The notes under the pieces were generated by a model. That model was not told where the DNA came from and did no database searches. It was given only the letters and a program-made list of their open reading frames with translations. Shown here piece after piece: positions 44,238 to 54,500 of a stretch of 64,000 nucleotides of DNA. This stretch comes from Prorocentrum cordatum (taxonomy: Eukaryota > Sar > Dinophyceae > Prorocentrales > Prorocentraceae), in the NCBI GenBank assembly GCA_963575745.1, contig CAUYUJ010020536.1, positions 1-64,000 on the forward strand. Direction: 5' to 3'. The stretch's first letter is position 1, and the number at the start of each line of letters is the position of its first letter. A program made the position numbers and the translations under genes.

Positions 44238-44455
44238 GCTCACAACCATCGGGACAACCATCGGGACAACCATCGGAACAACCATCGGGACAACCATCGG
44301 GACAATCATCGGGACAGTCATCGGGACAACGATCGGGACAAGCACAACCATCAGGACAACCATCGGGACAATCATCGGGACAACGATCGGGACAACCACA
44401 ACCATCAGGACAACCATCGGGACAACCATCGAGACAACCATCGGGACAACCATAT
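44238..44455 (+). repeat. 12-bp minisatellite encoding PSGQ
   Basis: About 17 units of CAACCATCGGGA with CAATCATCGGGA and CAACGATCGGGA variants. In frame on plus it reads QPSGQPSGQPSGQ. Similar PSGQ or PTSQ repeats occur in surface proteins of some protists, but no signal peptide or flanking domain is present here. Confidence 0.85.
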
Positions 44456-44584
44456 CCTCTCTCTCTTGTGTATTCCCACATCCCTCAGGAATTTGCCCTA
44501 AAGATGTGATCAACTATCTTGTGAGTACGTATCATGTGTATCATGTGTATCATGTACCATATGCATCATATGCAACAGATGTTC

Positions 44585-44680
44585 TGTGGAAGGCTTAACA
44601 ACTTCTGTGGGTTAACAAGGCTTAACAACTTCTGTGGGTGTACGAACGTAGGCTTAACAACTTCTGTGGGTGTGTACTCC
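44585..44680 (+). repeat. Three copies of GGCTTAACAACTTCTGTGGG
   Basis: Copies at about 44591, 44619 and 44651, spaced about 28-32 bp apart, next to the inverted 173-bp element. Confidence 0.8.
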
Positions 44681-44689
44681 ACGCCAGTG

Positions 44690-44862
44690 TAGTAGCCACG
44701 GTCGTCCGCAGGCCACGAAGTGAAGTGTCCGAACGTCATAGGGCGGGAAGCTGGGTGTGGGTGGTGGCGAAGAGTCGTGTGGATATTTGGTAGAGCTTGC
44801 ACTGCCCCCCCACAAAGTGGGGGTATTGGCTGGCGTCGCATGAAAACCCTGGCACTGGTGAG
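44690..44862 (-). repeat. 173-bp element, copy 2
   Basis: Inverted partner of 40621-40793, with the same boundaries and length. On the minus strand it starts TCTCACCAGTGCCAGGG. Confidence 0.9.
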
Positions 44863-45231
44863 AACACTGAGCGTTCGGGTAAAGTGATTGATGTTCTTGT
44901 TGTTGTTGTTGTTGGTGTTGTTCACCCCCCGTTGCTTTTTCCATTGCGAGGTGGGTAGGCGGGTTTCTCGGGCCGCTTCGTTTGAAGATGCCGCGAACCG
45001 ATAGCATGTTGAAGGATGCGTAAGGGCCACGTTTCTTGGAGCAGCGGAGAGCGAAGATCCGGAGCGGGACGGCGCGGTGGCTTGATGCGCCGCCCTCGGC
45101 GCGGCGGGCGGCCTGGCCGACGACGGCCGTTCTACGGGCAGGCGGATTACTTTGCATTTGAGGTTTTTGTTGTGCCTTGTTGCTGCCGCCCTAGCCTTTG
45201 TGTCATGTCGTCCTCTAAAGTAAAAAGTGCA

Positions 45232-45300
45232 ACCTGCCATTTTTGCAAGATGGCGCTGCGCTCTTGCAAATCTGTCGGCCTGCCCCGCCGACGTTGTCGT
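45232..45300 (+). repeat. Hairpin-forming repeat, copy 1
   Basis: TTGCAAGA (45243-45250) and TCTTGCAA (45262-45269) form a perfect 8-bp stem around an 11-nt loop. The motif CCATTTTTGCAAGA then CTCTTGCAAATCTGTCGGCC recurs at 47890-47965 and 48008-48080. Confidence 0.75.
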
Positions 45301-45955
45301 CTTCTTGCCGTCGCCGTCGCTTCTCTCGTCGTCTTCTTTGTCGTTGTCGTCGCTTGGTATCGTGTCGTCTTGGGTGGCTGGCAAGGTGTCACCCTGTCCC
45401 CAGCGTCATATTCTCTCCAGGTTATAGTATCGCCGTCTTTGCTCGCAAGGCCGTCCGCTCTGAACAGTTGGATGCAGCGGGGTTGCCCCAACCGCCCTTC
45501 GTGGCTTATAAAAGGACATGTTGTACTGCTGCATGCAAACGGCCATCTGCTTCCACGCACCCATGTTGCATGGCATGTTGCTCTTGTTTTGTTTGTGCGC
45601 AGACCATTGGTTTATTATCATAGCCTCGCGGCCCACTCCGCCCTTCATGTGCTGCTGGCCCGGGTGCCGTTGGTGCCGTGTCGTTCCGCTCTGGGCGTGT
45701 CTGTCCTGACTGCGAGGTTGTCTCGAGTGTTGTGTGATCTTCTGTTCTTGTCTATGGCCCCCCTCGTCTGCCTCGCGTGCTGCCGTGGTGCTGTGACATG
45801 CCTTGGCGCCTTGCCGCGTCGTGGTGCTGTGTCGCGGTGCCGTGTCGTCGTGCCAATCGATGCTCGAATGGCGTCTGCAGCCTGCTCCGGCTTCCAGCTG
45901 CAGTTTCGGGTCTCTCCCCTTGAACTGAGAAGAGCTGCCCCCCCGCCTCCGAGCC

Positions 45956-46252
45956 ATGGGCGGGCGAGGCAGACGAAGGAGCGACTCGCGCTACCAGCGC
46001 GAGAGGCGGGGCACATCGCGCTCCAAGAGGAGGAGGTGGAGGACATCGCCTCCTTCTTCGGCGCGCTCTGTCCAGGATGCTCCCACAGAGAAAGCGCAGG
46101 GCTCGCGGCTTGTCGGCAGCTCGGGGCCGTGCTGCCGTCTATGCACGGAGGCAGTCCGCCTGGGGGATCGTTGGGCCTGCCGCCTGGTGACTTCACCATT
46201 GTCGGAGGCACGACAGGCAAGGCCTGCGTGGAGCGCCCGCCAGCGACCCTGA
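45956..46252 (+). CDS. Possible first exon of the WW-domain gene (Arg/Ser-rich)
   Basis: An ATG at 45956 opens 98 codons. An Arg/Ser-rich start (RRRSDSRYQRERRGTSRSKR) is followed by CCRLCTEAVRLGDRWACRL, which has a C-x2-C pair. It is in the same frame as the WW-domain ORF that starts at 46289, separated only by a TGA at 46250-46252 and 12 codons. A GT at 46190 (CGCCTG/GTGACTTC) could begin an intron that removes the stop, but this is a guess. No family is recognised. Confidence 0.45.
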   Translation: MGGRGRRRSDSRYQRERRGTSRSKRRRWRTSPPSSARSVQDAPTEKAQGSRLVGSSGPCCRLCTEAVRLGDRWACRLVTSPLSEARQARPAWSARQRP

Positions 46253-46288
46253 GGCCAGCCCGCTCCCTGGGCTCATACTCTCCCCCCG

Positions 46289-47587
46289 ATGGCTGGCATG
46301 GGGCAGCGCCGCCGTCGCCGCTGCCGCCGCCGCCACCCCCGCCCCCCGCCGCGTGTGGGAGTGGTCGAGGGGACGCTGCCTGCTCACGCACGCTCGTCGC
46401 CCGCTAGATCCGCTGCGGGGGCGTGCCCGCCGTCACCTGGTCCTCCGCCAGTGAGCCCGCCTCCTTTACCGATCGGGTGGGAGTCCAGGCGCGATTTGTC
46501 TGGCGCTCTGTACTATCAGCATCGCGCCTCTGGGCAGACGCAGTGGACTTACCCAGACCCCGCGCCCCTCACGGTGGGCTTGGCAGCGCCTGGGGGCCCT
46601 TCCCAGCAGCACGCTTCCCAGCAGCACCTGGAACTTCAAGCTACCAAGGCAGAGTTGCATGTGCTGCAAGCGACTCCAGTCTTGTGGGACGAATTTGCAA
46701 GCCCTGCTGGCGGTAAAGTGTGGATCCATCGGGAAACGAACGTGGCCTCGCGTGGTGTCCCGTCTGAGGTTGCCCAGAAGCTCGCTCGCACTTCTGCCCT
46801 TAAAGAGCGCATGGCCGCGTTGCCCCAGCACCTGCCGCCAGTTGGAGGAGTGGCGCCGCCGCAGTCAGCAGTGGTGGAGCCAGCGCGCCATGCTCCTGCT
46901 GCGCCCCAACCTTTCAACCCTGCCAGCGTCGCCGGGCGTGCGGGCTCTCCACGCCAGCTTGTGCCTGCTGCCGCGCCCGCGCTCCAGGGGGGGTCGGCGG
47001 TTGCTGTTCGGTCGGCGCCGCGGGCCCCTCCTGCGCCGGGCTCCGTCATGCCAGCGGGTGGGGCACTTGTGCGCGCCAGGTCCCTGGCCAAGTTTACTAC
47101 AGTCGAGGAGCACCACGAAGCTATCGGCGCTTGGCGTCAGCGCTTGCGTGACGTTGTAGGCGACAGCGTCGACGGCAGAGTGTCCACGCGGGCTCATTTT
47201 TCAATGCGGTGCCCTAGCCAGTCTGACCTCTATGATTTGGTTCGCGCAATGAGGGTCGAAGTGCTGTTGGATAGCCCTCGCGCGAGCCCCGACGTGGCAC
47301 CGCCCTTTGCAACCGTTTCGGGCGAACTTGACCAGCCAGGCTTGGAAGTTACCTGGAAGACGTCTTCAATTTTAAAGCTTACGATGCAATTACAAAACAA
47401 GCGCCAGGGTAAGATCGTAGTTAAGGGCAAACGGGGTGCATTTGAAGCCTGCTTCGATCAGCTTTTGCTGATCCTCGGCCACGCAACGGACATTAACTCC
47501 GCTGCGGCCCCAGTGCGCGCTCCGGCCCCGGGTGCCCAGCGCAGGCCGACGCGGTGGTCAGTGGGCGACTTGCTCGGCAGGCGTTGA
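46289..47587 (+). CDS. WW-domain protein
   Basis: 432 codons ending at TGA 47585-47587. Residues 60-91 form a clear WW domain (LPIGWESRRDLSGALYYQHR, then TQWTYPDP), with both Trp, the double Tyr and the final Pro in place. Such domains bind Pro-rich peptides and are common in splicing and transcription factors. A second, weaker WW-like stretch covers residues 131-158 (VLWDEFAS, GGKVWIHRETN, RGVP). The middle is Pro/Ala-rich. The C-terminal 150 residues are less biased (FTTVEEHHEAIGAWRQRL, ILKLTMQLQNKRQGKIVVKG) and probably fold, but match no family I know. The ATG at 46289 is only a default start: the frame is open upstream for 12 codons, and the segment at 45956-46252 may be the real 5' exon. 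Confidence 0.7.
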   Translation: MAGMGQRRRRRCRRRHPRPPPRVGVVEGTLPAHARSSPARSAAGACPPSPGPPPVSPPPLPIGWESRRDLSGALYYQHRASGQTQWTYPDPAPLTVGLAAPGGPSQQHASQQHLELQATKAELHVLQATPVLWDEFASPAGGKVWIHRETNVASRGVPSEVAQKLARTSALKERMAALPQHLPPVGGVAPPQSAVVEPARHAPAAPQPFNPASVAGRAGSPRQLVPAAAPALQGGSAVAVRSAPRAPPAPGSVMPAGGALVRARSLAKFTTVEEHHEAIGAWRQRLRDVVGDSVDGRVSTRAHFSMRCPSQSDLYDLVRAMRVEVLLDSPRASPDVAPPFATVSGELDQPGLEVTWKTSSILKLTMQLQNKRQGKIVVKGKRGAFEACFDQLLLILGHATDINSAAAPVRAPAPGAQRRPTRWSVGDLLGRR

Positions 47588-47889
47588 GTCCCGGGGCGCA
47601 TCGTTTTTCCTCCGCTTGCGTAGACGCTCGGTGCGTACCTGACGGCAGCCTTCTAGGCGGCGGCGGCGTCGGCAGTGGGATGGGGCGGAGGCCGCGGGGC
47701 CCTCCGCGCATGCCCCTGCAGGGGCGGTCGTTGCCATGCTCCAGGGTAGTGCCTGAAAATATCGGCTGTCAGCGGCGGCTCCTTGACGAGCGGCAGGGGG
47801 CGCGCGATGCGCTTGGAAAAAGATGGCTGAGCTTGTGACCCCTCGATTACTCTTGCTCCTGGTTCTCACGTCGTCCTCTCAGGCTGGCA

Positions 47890-48080
47890 GCGCCAGCCGC
47901 CATTTATGCAAGACGGCGCTGCGCTCTTGCAAATATGTCGGCCTGCCTCGCCGGCGTTGCTGCCATCTTGCCGTCTTGTTCTCCTGTCGCCTTCTAAGGT
48001 TGAAAATGCCAGCCGCCATTTTTGCAAGACGGCGCTGCGCTCTTGCAAATCTGTCGGCCTGCCTCGCCGGCGTTGCCGTC
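47890..48080 (+). repeat. Hairpin-forming repeat, copies 2 and 3
   Basis: Two tandem copies, about 115 bp apart, of CAGCCGCCATTTTTGCAAGA then GCTCTTGCAAATCTGTCGG (copy 2 has TTTATGCAAGA). They lie downstream of the WW gene, as copy 1 lies upstream of it. Confidence 0.75.
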
Positions 48081-48103
48081 GTCGTCCGTCGCCTTCGCCC
48101 GCC

Positions 48104-48240
<137 letters not shown>

Positions 48241-48296
48241 TTGGTCTCGTGGCACGTTGCTGGCTTTTTTGTTTTTCCTCTCCCAGTCCCAGTCCC

Positions 48297-48633
48297 AGTC
48301 CCTGGCCGAGTCCGCAGCGAAAGGGGCCGCTGCACCTGGCTCCCTCCAGCTGGCTGGCCCCCTGGCTGGGCTGCCGACGCCCGCGGTCGCCTTAGGCGGC
48401 CCGGCGGGCCCGCCGGCCACCGCGCGGTCTTCGCGCCGCCAGCCGCCGCCGCCCGCCGCCCGCCCGGCCGAGCCGCCCTGCGCGCCTCGGCCTCGAAGCC
48501 GCGGGAGCGCTCGAGGCCCTGGCCCGGCCGGCTCCGCTCCGCGCCCGGGCAAGGCCGCCCGCGAAGGCCGCCAGAGCTGCCCCAGCCCGGCGGCCCGCGG
48601 CCGCAGCGCCCGCCGGCCCTGCCCGCCTGCCGT
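48297..48633 (-). repeat. GC-rich element, copy 2
   Basis: Inverted partner of 40285-40622. It follows the last PPR repeat of the minus-strand array, at TACGGCAGGCGGG. It supplies the last 80 or so codons of the nominal PPR frame. Confidence 0.85.
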
Positions 48634-51019
48634 AACCCACGACGTCGGGTCCCAGCTTCGCGCCCAGCATCGCGCTGAACAGCACGAATGCCTGTTGCCA
48701 CTGCCCCCTCTTCTCGCCCGCGCTGATCCCAGCATTGTAGCTGATGACACTTGGCGCCGCCTTCGCCTCCCACATCTCGCTGTGCAGCGAGAGAGCCCGC
48801 TGCCACTGCTCACCGTTCGTGCACGCGCTGATCCCAGAGCTGTAGCTGATCACACTTGGCTCCACCTTCGCCTCCCGCATCTCGCTGAGCAGTGGGAGAG
48901 CCTGCTGCCACTGCTCGCCGTTCGTACACGCTCTGATCCCAGGGCTGATCCCAGAGTTGTAGCTGATGGCATCTGGCTCCGACCTCACTTCCCACATCTC
49001 GCAGAACAGCGATAGAGCCCGCTGCCACTGCTCGCCTTTCGTGCACGCGCTGATCCCAGAGCTGTAGCTGATGACATTCGGCTCCGATCTCACTTCCCAC
49101 ATCCCGCTGAGCAGTGATAGAGCCCGCTGCCACTGCTCGTCTTTCGCGCACGCGCTGATCCCAGAGCTATAGCTGATGGCATCTGGCTCCACCTTCGCCT
49201 CCCACATCTCGCTGAGCAGCGAGAGAGCCCGCTGCCACTGCTCGCCGTTCGTCCACGCGCTGATCCCAGAGCTGTAGCTGATGACACTTGGCTCCACCTT
49301 CGCCTCCCGCATCTCGCTGAGCAGTGGGAGAGCCTGCTGCCACTGCTCGCCGTTCGTACACGCTCTGATCCCAGGGCTGATCCCAGAGTTGTAGCTGATG
49401 GCATCTGGCTCCGACCTCACTTCCCACATCCCGCTGAGCAGTGATAGAGCCCGCTGCCACTGCTCGTCTTTCGCGCACGCGCTGATCCCAGAGCTATAGC
49501 TGATGGCATCTGGCTCCACCTTCGCCTCCCACATCTCGCTGGGCAGTGAGAGAGCCCGCTGCCACTGCTCGCCTCTCGCGCATGCGCTGATCCCAGAGCT
49601 GTAGCTGATGACACTTGGCTCCACCTTCGCCTCCCACATCTCGCTGAGCAGTGGGAGAGCCTGCTGCCACTGCTCGCCGTTCGCGCACGCGCTGATCCCA
49701 GAGTTGTAGCTGATGGCATCTGGCTCCAACCTCACTTCCCCAATCTCGCAGAACAGCGATAGAGCCCGCTGCCACTGCTCGCCTTTCGTGCATGCGCTGA
49801 TCCCAGAGCTGTAGCTGATCACACTTGGCTCCACCTTCGCCTCCCGCATCTCGCTGAGCAGCGGGAGAGCCTGCTGCCACTGCTCGCCGTTCGTACACGC
49901 TCTGATCCCAGGGCTGATCCCAGAGTTGTAGCTGATGGCATCTGGCTCCGACCTCACTTCCCACATCTCGCAGAGCAGCGATAGAGCCCGCTGCCACTGC
50001 TCGCCTTTCGCGCACGCGCTGATCCCAGAGCTGTAGCTGATGACATTCGGCTCCGATCTCACTTCCCGCATCCCGCTGAGCAGTGATAGAGCCCGCTGCC
50101 GCTGCTCGTCTTTCGCGCACGCGCTGATCCCAGAGCTATAGCTGATGGCATCTGGCTCCACCTTCGCCTCCCCCATCTCGCTGGGCAGTGAGAGAGCCCG
50201 CTGCCACTGCTCGCCTCTCGCGCATGCGCTGATCCCAGAACTGTAGCTGATGACACTTGGCTCCACCTTCGCCTCCCACATCTCGCTGAGCAGTGGGAGA
50301 GCCTGCTGCCACTGCTCGCCGTTCGCGCACGCGCTGATCCCGGAGTTGTAGCTGATGGCATCTGGCTCCAACCTCACTTCCCAAATCTCGCAGAGCAGCG
50401 ATAGAGCCCGCTGCCACTGCTCGCCTTTCGTGCACGCGCTGATCCCAGAGCTGTAGCTGATGACGCTTGGCTCCACTTTCGCCTCCCAAATCTCGCAGAG
50501 CAGCGTTTGAGCCCGCTGCCACTGCTCGCCGTTCGTACACGCGCTGATCCCAGGGCTGATCCCAGAGTTGTAGCTGATGGCATCTGGCTCCCACCTCACT
50601 TCCCACATCTCGCAGAGCAGCGATAGAGCCCGCTGCCACTGCTCGCCTTTCGCGCACGCGCTGATCCCAGAGCTGTAGCTGATGACGCTTGGCTCCACCT
50701 TCGCGTCCCACACCTCGCTGAGCAGTGGGAGAGCCTGCTGCCACTGCTCGCCGTTCGCACACGCGCTGATCCCAGGGCTGTATCTGATGCCACTCGGCTC
50801 CAACCTCACTTCCCACATCCCGCTGAGCAGTGGTAGAGCCCGCTGCCACTGCTCGTCTTTCGCGCAGGTGCTGATCCCAAAGCTATAGCTGATGTCACTT
50901 GGCTCCACCTTCGCCTCCCACATCTCGCTGGGCAGTGAGAGAGCCCGCTGCCACTGCTCGCCTCTCGCGCGTGCGCTGATCCCAGAGCTGTAGCTGATGA
51001 CGCTTGGCTCCGCCATCAC
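48392..51019 (-). CDS. Large PPR protein, 22 nearly identical repeats
   Basis: 875 codons. Residues 4 to about 790 are 22 PPR units, consensus VISYSSGISACAKGEQWQR followed by ALSLLSEMWEAKVEP plus S, D or N. Most are 35 residues. Four (units 5, 11, 16 and 20) are 39, through an extra PGIR or PGIS. Blocks of five or six units repeat as larger blocks, showing recent expansion. PPR tracts bind single-stranded RNA base by base and usually act in organelle RNA processing. The last unit resembles the 39.7-kb array (AGISAGEKRGQWQQ), then homology stops at the GC-rich element. The frame is closed upstream by a TAA near 51045, beyond which PPR-like sequence continues (RQWQRARE). The gene is thus broken or spliced at its 5' end, and a transit peptide is not visible. 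Confidence 0.75.
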   Translation of the reverse strand: MMAEPSVISYSSGISARARGEQWQRALSLPSEMWEAKVEPSDISYSFGISTCAKDEQWQRALPLLSGMWEVRLEPSGIRYSPGISACANGEQWQQALPLLSEVWDAKVEPSVISYSSGISACAKGEQWQRALSLLCEMWEVRWEPDAISYNSGISPGISACTNGEQWQRAQTLLCEIWEAKVEPSVISYSSGISACTKGEQWQRALSLLCEIWEVRLEPDAISYNSGISACANGEQWQQALPLLSEMWEAKVEPSVISYSSGISACARGEQWQRALSLPSEMGEAKVEPDAISYSSGISACAKDEQRQRALSLLSGMREVRSEPNVISYSSGISACAKGEQWQRALSLLCEMWEVRSEPDAISYNSGISPGIRACTNGEQWQQALPLLSEMREAKVEPSVISYSSGISACTKGEQWQRALSLFCEIGEVRLEPDAISYNSGISACANGEQWQQALPLLSEMWEAKVEPSVISYSSGISACARGEQWQRALSLPSEMWEAKVEPDAISYSSGISACAKDEQWQRALSLLSGMWEVRSEPDAISYNSGISPGIRACTNGEQWQQALPLLSEMREAKVEPSVISYSSGISAWTNGEQWQRALSLLSEMWEAKVEPDAISYSSGISACAKDEQWQRALSLLSGMWEVRSEPNVISYSSGISACTKGEQWQRALSLFCEMWEVRSEPDAISYNSGISPGIRACTNGEQWQQALPLLSEMREAKVEPSVISYSSGISACTNGEQWQRALSLHSEMWEAKAAPSVISYNAGISAGEKRGQWQQAFVLFSAMLGAKLGPDVVGYGRRAGPAGAAAAGRRAGAALAAFAGGLARARSGAGRARASSAPAASRPRRAGRLGRAGGGRRRLAARRPRGGRRARRAA

Positions 51020-51045
51020 CTCCCGTCTTCCTCCTCCTCCTCCAC

Positions 51046-51335
51046 GTCCTTACTCCCTGGCTCGCTGCCACTGCCGCCTGACGTCGAGCGCGGTTATCTT
51101 CGCCTCCTCCTCCTCCTCGACCTGGTCCTGCTCGTCCGCTGCCTTCTCCTCCTCTTCTATTTCCTCCTCTGCCGCCTCGCTCTCCTCCCTGGCTCGCTGC
51201 CACTGCCGCTGCCCATTTTTCGCACGTGCGCTGGCCCCAGCGATGCAACTGATGACGTTGGGCCCCAGTTCGGGAATCAGCAGCGCCATAGTCTGCTGCC
51301 ACTGCTCCCTTGTCTCGCAGGCGCGGCTGGGTCTG
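51046..51335 (-). pseudogene. 5' PPR remnant with acidic insertion
   Basis: Upstream of the main array, in another frame: EQWQQTMALLIPELGPNVIS, then CIAGASARAKNGQRQWQRA, then a Glu-rich stretch of about 30 residues, then RRQWQRARE and a TAA. This looks like one or two PPR units interrupted by an acidic expansion. It is continuous upstream with a Pro-rich region and the Thr/Ser minisatellite frame. Confidence 0.5.
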
Positions 51336-51589
51336 GACTCCAGGCGGGGGTGGGGCGGGCGGGGGACGGAGGACGAGGGGGCGAGGGGCACGAGCCGGGC
51401 CCGAACGGCGAGGGACGAACGACGCGGGGGCAGGGGGCGAACGAGACGGGACCGAGACGAGGGGACAGAGGCCGAGGGGAAGGGGCGGTGGGCGTCGTCG
51501 GTGCGCGCCGTCGTGCAGGTGCGCGTCGTTGCTGCTGGTCGTTGCAGGTGGTGCCCGTCGTTGCTGGGGGTCGTGTTGCCGGTCGGAAT

Positions 51590-54500
51590 TGGTGCTGGTC
51601 GCAGTCGTGGTGGTGCTGCTGCTGGTCGTGGTCGTGTTGGTGGTGCTGCTGCTGGTTGCGGTCGTGGTAGTGCTGCTGCTGGTCGCAGTCGTGGTGCTGC
51701 GAGTCGTAGTCGTGGTGGTGTTGGGGTCGCAGTCGTGGTGGTGCTGGTTGTGCTGGTGGTGCTGGTCTTGGTGGTGGTGCTGCTGCTGCTGGTCGCAGTC
51801 GTGGTGGTGCTGCTGCTGGTCGCAGTCGTGGTGTTGCTGGTCGCAGTCGTGGTGTTGCTGGTCGCAGTTTTGGTGCTGCTGGTCGCAGTCGTGGTGGTGC
51901 TGCGGGTTGCAGTTGTGGTGGTGGTGCTGGTAGTGGTTCTGCGGCTGGTCGCAGTCGTGGCGCTGCAGGTCGCAGTCGTGGGGCTGCTGGTCGCAGTCGT
52001 GTTGGTGCTGCTGGTCGCGGTTGTGGTGGTGCTGCTTGTCGTCGTGGTGCTAGTCGTAGTAGTGGTGGTGCTGGTGGTGCTGGTGGTGCTGGTGCTGCTG
52101 TTGGCCGTGGTGGTAGAGCTGCTGGTGGCAGTCGTGGTGGTGCTGCTGCTGGTCGTGGTCGTGGTGTTGCTGGTGGCAGTCGTAGTGCTGCTGGTAGTAG
52201 TCGTGGTGGTGCTGCTGGTCGCGGTCGAGGTGGTGGTGCTGCTGGTCGTGGTGGTGCTGCTGCTGGTCGCGGTCGTGGTGGTGCTGGTTGTAGTCGTGGT
52301 GGTGCTGCTGGTCGCAGTCGTGGTATTGCTGGTTGTGGTGGTGGTGCTCGTCGTGGTGGTGCTGCTGGCCGCTGTCTCGGTGCTTCTGCTCCCGGTTGCG
52401 GTCGTGGCGCTGCTGGTCGCAGTCGTGGTGCTGCTGGTCGTGGTCGTGGTGGTGCTGCGGGTCGCGGTCGTAGTGGTGGTACTGCTGGTCGTTGTCGTGG
52501 TGGTGCTGCTGCTGGTCGCAGTCGTGGTGCTGCTGGTCGCAGTCGTGGCGCTGTTGGTCACAGTCGTGGGGCTGCTGGTCGCCGTCGTGTTGGTGCTGGT
52601 GGTGCTGCTGGTCGTGGTGGTGCTGCTGGTCTCTGTGGTGCTGCTGCTGGTCGCAGTCGTGGTGGTGCTGGTCGTAGTGGCGGTGGTGCTGCTGGTCGCA
52701 GTCGTGGTAGTGGTAGTGCTGGTTGTGCTGGTGATGCTGGTCGTGGCGGTGCTGCTGGTCGCAGTCTCGGTACTGCTGCTCCCGCTTGCAGTCGTGGTGC
52801 TGCTGGTCGCTGTCGTGGTGCTGCTGGTCGTGGTCGTGGTCGTGGTGGTGCTGCGGGTCGCAGTCGTGGTGGTGGTGCTGCTTGTCGCAGTCGTGGTGGT
52901 GCTGCTGCTGGTCGCAGTCGTGGTGCTGCTGGTCGCAGTCGTGGCGCTGTTGGTCGCGGTCGTGGGGCTGCTGGTCGCCGTCGTGGTGGTGCTGGTGGTG
53001 CTGCTGGTCGTTGTGGCGCTGCTGCTGGTTGCAGTCGTAGTGGTGCTGGACGTAGTCGTGGTGGTGCTGCTGGTCGCAGTCGTGGCGCTGTTGGTCGCGG
53101 TCGTGGGGCTGCTGGTCGCCGTCGTGGTGGTGCTGGTGGTGCTGCTGGTCGTTGTGGCGCTGCTGCTGGTTGCAGTCGTAGTGGTGCTGGTCGTAGTCGT
53201 GGTGGTGCTGCTGGTCGCAGTCGTGGTGGTGCTGCTTGTGCTAGTGGTGCTGGTGGTGCTGCTGGTCGTGGTGGTGGTGGTGCTGCTGGTCGTAGTCGTG
53301 GTGATGCTGCTGGTCGCAGGCGTCGTGCTGCTGGTCGCAGCCGTGGTGCTCCTGGTCGTGGTCGTGGTGGTGCTGCGGGTCGCTGTCGTGGTGGTGGTGC
53401 TGCTGGTCGCAGTCGTGGCGCTGCTGGTCGCGGTCGTGGGGCTGCTGGTCGCCGTCGTGGTGGTGCTGGTGGTGCTACTGGTCGTGTGGTGCTGCTGCTG
53501 GTTGCAGTCGTGGTGGTGCTGGTCGTAGTCGTGGTGGTGCTGCTGGTCGCAGTCGTGGTGGTGCTGCTTGTGCTAGTGGTGCTGGTGGTGCTGCTGGTCG
53601 TGGTGGTCGTGGTGCTGCTGGTCGTGGTCGTGGTGGTGCTGCGGGTCGCTGTCGTGGTGGTGGTGCTGCTGGTCGCAGTCGTGGTGGTGCTGCTTCTGGT
53701 CGCAGTCGTGGTGCTGCTGGTCGCAGTCGTGGTGCTGCTGGTCGCAGTCGTGGGGCTGCTGGTCGCCGTCGTAGTGGTGCTGGTGGTGCTGCTGGTCGTG
53801 GTGGTGGTGCTGCTGGTCGTTGTGGTGCTGCTGCTGGTTGCAGTCGTGGCGGTGCTGGTCGTAGTCGTGGTTGTGCTGCTGGTCGCAGTCGTGGTGGTGC
53901 TGCTTGTGCTGGTGGTGCTGGTGGTGCTGCTGGTCGTGGTGGTGGTGGTGCTGCTACTGGTCGTAGTCGTGGTGGTGCTGCTGCTTGTCGCAGTCGTCGT
54001 GCTGCTGGTAGCAGTCGTGGTGCTGGTCGTTGTCGTGGCGGTGCTGGTCGTAGTGGTGGTGGTGCTGCTGGTCGCAGTCGTGGTATGGCTGGTTGTGCTG
54101 GTGGTGCTGGTCGTGGTGGCGCTGCTGGTCGCTGTCTCGGTGCTGCTGCTCCCGGTTGCAGTCATGGTGTTGCTGGTCGCAGTCGTGGTGCTGCTGGTCG
54201 TGGTCGTGGTGGTGCTGCGGGTCGCTGTCGTGGTGGTGGTGCTGCTGGTCGCAGTCGTGGTGGTGCTGCTGCTGGTCGCAGTCGTGGTGCTGCTGGTCGC
54301 AGTCGTGGCGCTGCTGGTCGCAGTCGTGGGGCTGCTGGTCGCCGTCGTGGTGGTGCTGGTGGTTCTACTGGTAATGGTGGTGGTGCTGCTGGTCGTTGTG
54401 GTGCTGCTGCTGGTTGCAGTCGTGGTGGTGCTGGTCGTAGTCGTGGTGGTGCTGCTGGTCGCAGTCGTGGTGGTGCTGCTTGTGCTGGTGGTGCTGGTGG

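Noticed and set aside
45016-46407. 463-codon plus-strand frame upstream of the WW gene
   Set aside because: It crosses the hairpin repeat and low-complexity sequence and overlaps the better-supported WW frame in another phase. No domain.
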